Of a DNA stretch of 6,116 bases, positions 5,222 through 6,116 are shown in pieces. Each line of letters starts with the position of its first letter. Position 1 is the stretch's first letter. Source of the DNA: JAWLFI01 sp964627995 (GTDB taxonomy: Bacteria; Bacteroidota; Bacteroidia; Chitinophagales; Saprospiraceae); assembly GCA_964627995.1 (NCBI GenBank), contig CAZVLN010000081.1, forward strand, positions 1 through 6,116, read 5' to 3'. The position numbers and the translations under genes are program-made. The notes under the pieces are model-generated. The model had not been told where the DNA came from, did no database searches, and worked only from the letters and a program-made list of their open reading frames with translations.

Positions 5222-5671
5222 TTAAGGAAGGTTTTTTACTGTTTTTAATTGCTGCCAAATTTGTAGCTTCAAATCCTTGTTATCTTTCCACTTTTCTAGC
5301 TCAGGTACTTGCATCATATAACGGGCGCGGAATCTTATTAATTCGTATGTGGTCTGACCAAATTGGAATCCAATTTCAGCATAAGTAAATCCAATAAACA
5401 AAAAAAACATACAATGAGGAAAAGCATCACGAATGGTAGGCCAGTTTGGTGTCGATTCCAAAAAGACCAGGTCTACCTCGGATTCTTCATCCATGAATGG
5501 AATAGCTTTTAAAAAGCGCTGCAAAAAAGCTTGATTATTTTCGTTATCCTCATTTTTATGTAATAAAATGAGGGCTCTAGTTTTTTTCGATCCCTCGAGT
5601 TTGGAGTAGGAGTGTGGTTCTCCGCTTAGGGGCACGGTAAATATACCCGGGAAGCCTTTATTCTTATACAT
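5222..5671 (-). CDS. Small conserved-looking protein, possible DNA polymerase III psi (HolD)-like subunit
   Basis: This is a 149-residue soluble protein with no signal peptide or membrane helix; I do not recognise it with certainty. It has ALILLHKNEDN (about 33-43), likely a beta strand and loop, then a helix, a strand VDLVFLES, then MFFLFIGF. It ends with VPELEKWKDNKDLKLQIWQQ (122-141). That C-terminal helix, with Pro-x-Leu, Asn and Trp-Gln-Gln, recalls the end of E. coli HolD (SPALTDLRANPTARAALWQQ), and the order of strands is compatible with the uracil-DNA-glycosylase-like fold of psi. Similar small proteins ending in a Leu-Trp-x-x-Leu-Lys pattern occur, as I remember, in Bacteroidota. It lies 8 nt upstream of rdgB, so both should be made from one transcript. 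The ATG at 5671 is the first start after an in-frame TAG at 5694-5696. The gene itself is well supported; the function is a hypothesis. Confidence 0.8.
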   Translation of the reverse strand: MYKNKGFPGIFTVPLSGEPHSYSKLEGSKKTRALILLHKNEDNENNQAFLQRFLKAIPFMDEESEVDLVFLESTPNWPTIRDAFPHCMFFLFIGFTYAEIGFQFGQTTYELIRFRARYMMQVPELEKWKDNKDLKLQIWQQLKTVKNLP

Positions 5672-5705
5672 TACAGGACTTTTTAATATCTGTTTCTACT
5701 GAGTT

Positions 5706-5713
5706 TAAAGGTA
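5706..5713 (-). promoter_or_regulatory. Weak -7-like box for the small ORF-rdgB operon
   Basis: The minus strand reads TACCTTTA, one mismatch from TAnnTTTG, 34 nt before the ATG at 5671. It lies back to back with the ilvE box at 5734-5741. There is no -33 element, so this is tentative. Confidence 0.3.
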
Positions 5714-5733
5714 AGCAAAAGTCAGAAAATTCG

Positions 5734-5741
5734 TATATTTG
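5734..5741 (+). promoter_or_regulatory. Bacteroidota -7 promoter box for ilvE
   Basis: TATATTTG is a perfect TAnnTTTG match ending 14 nt before the ilvE ATG, so a leader of about 10 nt is expected. No -33 TTTG is seen at the usual distance. Confidence 0.62.
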
Positions 5742-5755
5742 AAAAAAATATAGAC

Positions 5756-6116
5756 ATGGGGTACAACATAAAAGTAATCGAAAATACAAATAGCAAATTA
5801 AATGATTTGGATTTTGATAACATCCCCTTTGGAAATGTTTTTTCAGATCATATGTTTGTAGTCGATTACTTGGATGGCAAATGGCAAAATCCACAAATCG
5901 TACCCTTTAGTTCCATTGAGGTTCATCCCGCGACTATGGCACTTCATTATGGTCAGGCCATTTTTGAGGGAATGAAAGCATCTATATCTGCTGATGGTCA
6001 ACCGATGCTTTTTCGACCTGAGGAACATGTCATTCGTCTTAACCATTCTGCTGCACGCTTGTGCATGCCTGAGTTGCCCGGAGAATTATTCCTGGAAGGT
6101 CTCAAAAAATTGACTT
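5756..6116 (+). CDS. ilvE: Branched-chain amino acid aminotransferase, N-terminal part (3' end outside window)
   Basis: An open frame of 120 codons runs from the ATG at 5756 to the window edge. It is a PLP fold-type IV aminotransferase that interconverts valine, leucine and isoleucine with their 2-oxo acids, using glutamate/2-oxoglutarate. Signature stretches are FSDHMFVVDY (29-38), IEVHPATMALHYGQAIFEGM (54-73), LFRPEEHVIRL (85-95) and HSAARLCMPELP. The N-terminal extension before FSDHMF and the RLCMP segment match the eukaryote-like, roughly 350-residue BCAT subgroup common in Bacteroidota, rather than the shorter E. coli IlvE. The PLP-binding lysine should lie beyond the window. It is divergent from the small ORF-rdgB operon and has its own promoter box. 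I see no attenuator or leader peptide, and the short leader leaves no room for one. Confidence 0.94.
   Translation, partial: MGYNIKVIENTNSKLNDLDFDNIPFGNVFSDHMFVVDYLDGKWQNPQIVPFSSIEVHPATMALHYGQAIFEGMKASISADGQPMLFRPEEHVIRLNHSAARLCMPELPGELFLEGLKKLT

Noticed and set aside
5214..5258. N-terminal extension of rdgB to the ATG at 5258
   Set aside because: RdgB proteins begin at the MxKLVFGTSN-type start found at 5213; the extension would overlap the upstream gene and is not conserved in type.
5664..6046. Two minus-strand frames (76 and 67 codons) over the ilvE start
   Set aside because: Both are antisense to the clearly recognisable aminotransferase, and the first also covers the divergent promoter region.

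Overview
The window looks like chromosomal DNA from a member of the Bacteroidota. The DNA is AT-rich. Shine-Dalgarno sequences are essentially absent, and five genes are preceded by the Bacteroidota -7 promoter box TAnnTTTG. One gene encodes a PorT-type outer-membrane protein of the type IX secretion system, a lineage marker, and it sits directly behind ubiE/menG as it does in many flavobacteria and relatives. I cannot place it below phylum or class level.

Layout from left to right. On the minus strand, a 5' fragment of an RluE-type 23S rRNA pseudouridine synthase (1-347) follows ychF (340-1437) with an 8-nt overlap. A 103-nt divergent intergenic region carries back-to-back promoters. On the plus strand comes an AcpH-like acyl-carrier-protein phosphodiesterase (1541-2149) with a TTG start. 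Its 3' end overlaps tail to tail by 17 nt with porT (2133-2858, minus), which in turn overlaps its upstream partner ubiE/menG (2825-3568, minus) by 34 nt.

The region 3569-4044 has no believable gene and holds the oddest sequence in the window. It contains a block of about 126 nt (3625-3750) that is about 70% GC by hand count and packed with hairpins. The block is bracketed by an 8-bp direct repeat and followed by a moderately structured tail up to about 3930. After it comes a complete TTTG-N19-TAAATTTG promoter for a DUF1573 lipoprotein (4045-4578, plus), which ends in a clear intrinsic terminator. Convergent to it on the minus strand are rdgB (4632-5213) and, 8 nt upstream of rdgB, a small unrecognised protein (5222-5671) whose outline resembles the DNA polymerase III psi subunit. 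The window closes with the first 120 codons of a branched-chain aminotransferase (ilvE, 5756 onward, plus).

Functionally the genes are mostly housekeeping: translation and rRNA modification (ychF, rluE), menaquinone synthesis (ubiE), nucleotide-pool cleansing (rdgB), branched-chain amino acid metabolism (ilvE) and coenzyme-A/acyl-carrier handling (acpH). The T9SS component and the lipoprotein act at the envelope. No defence system, CRISPR array, integrase or transposase is visible. The candidates for something undescribed are the GC-rich structured element, the psi-like small protein and the recurrent, extremely short 5' leaders.
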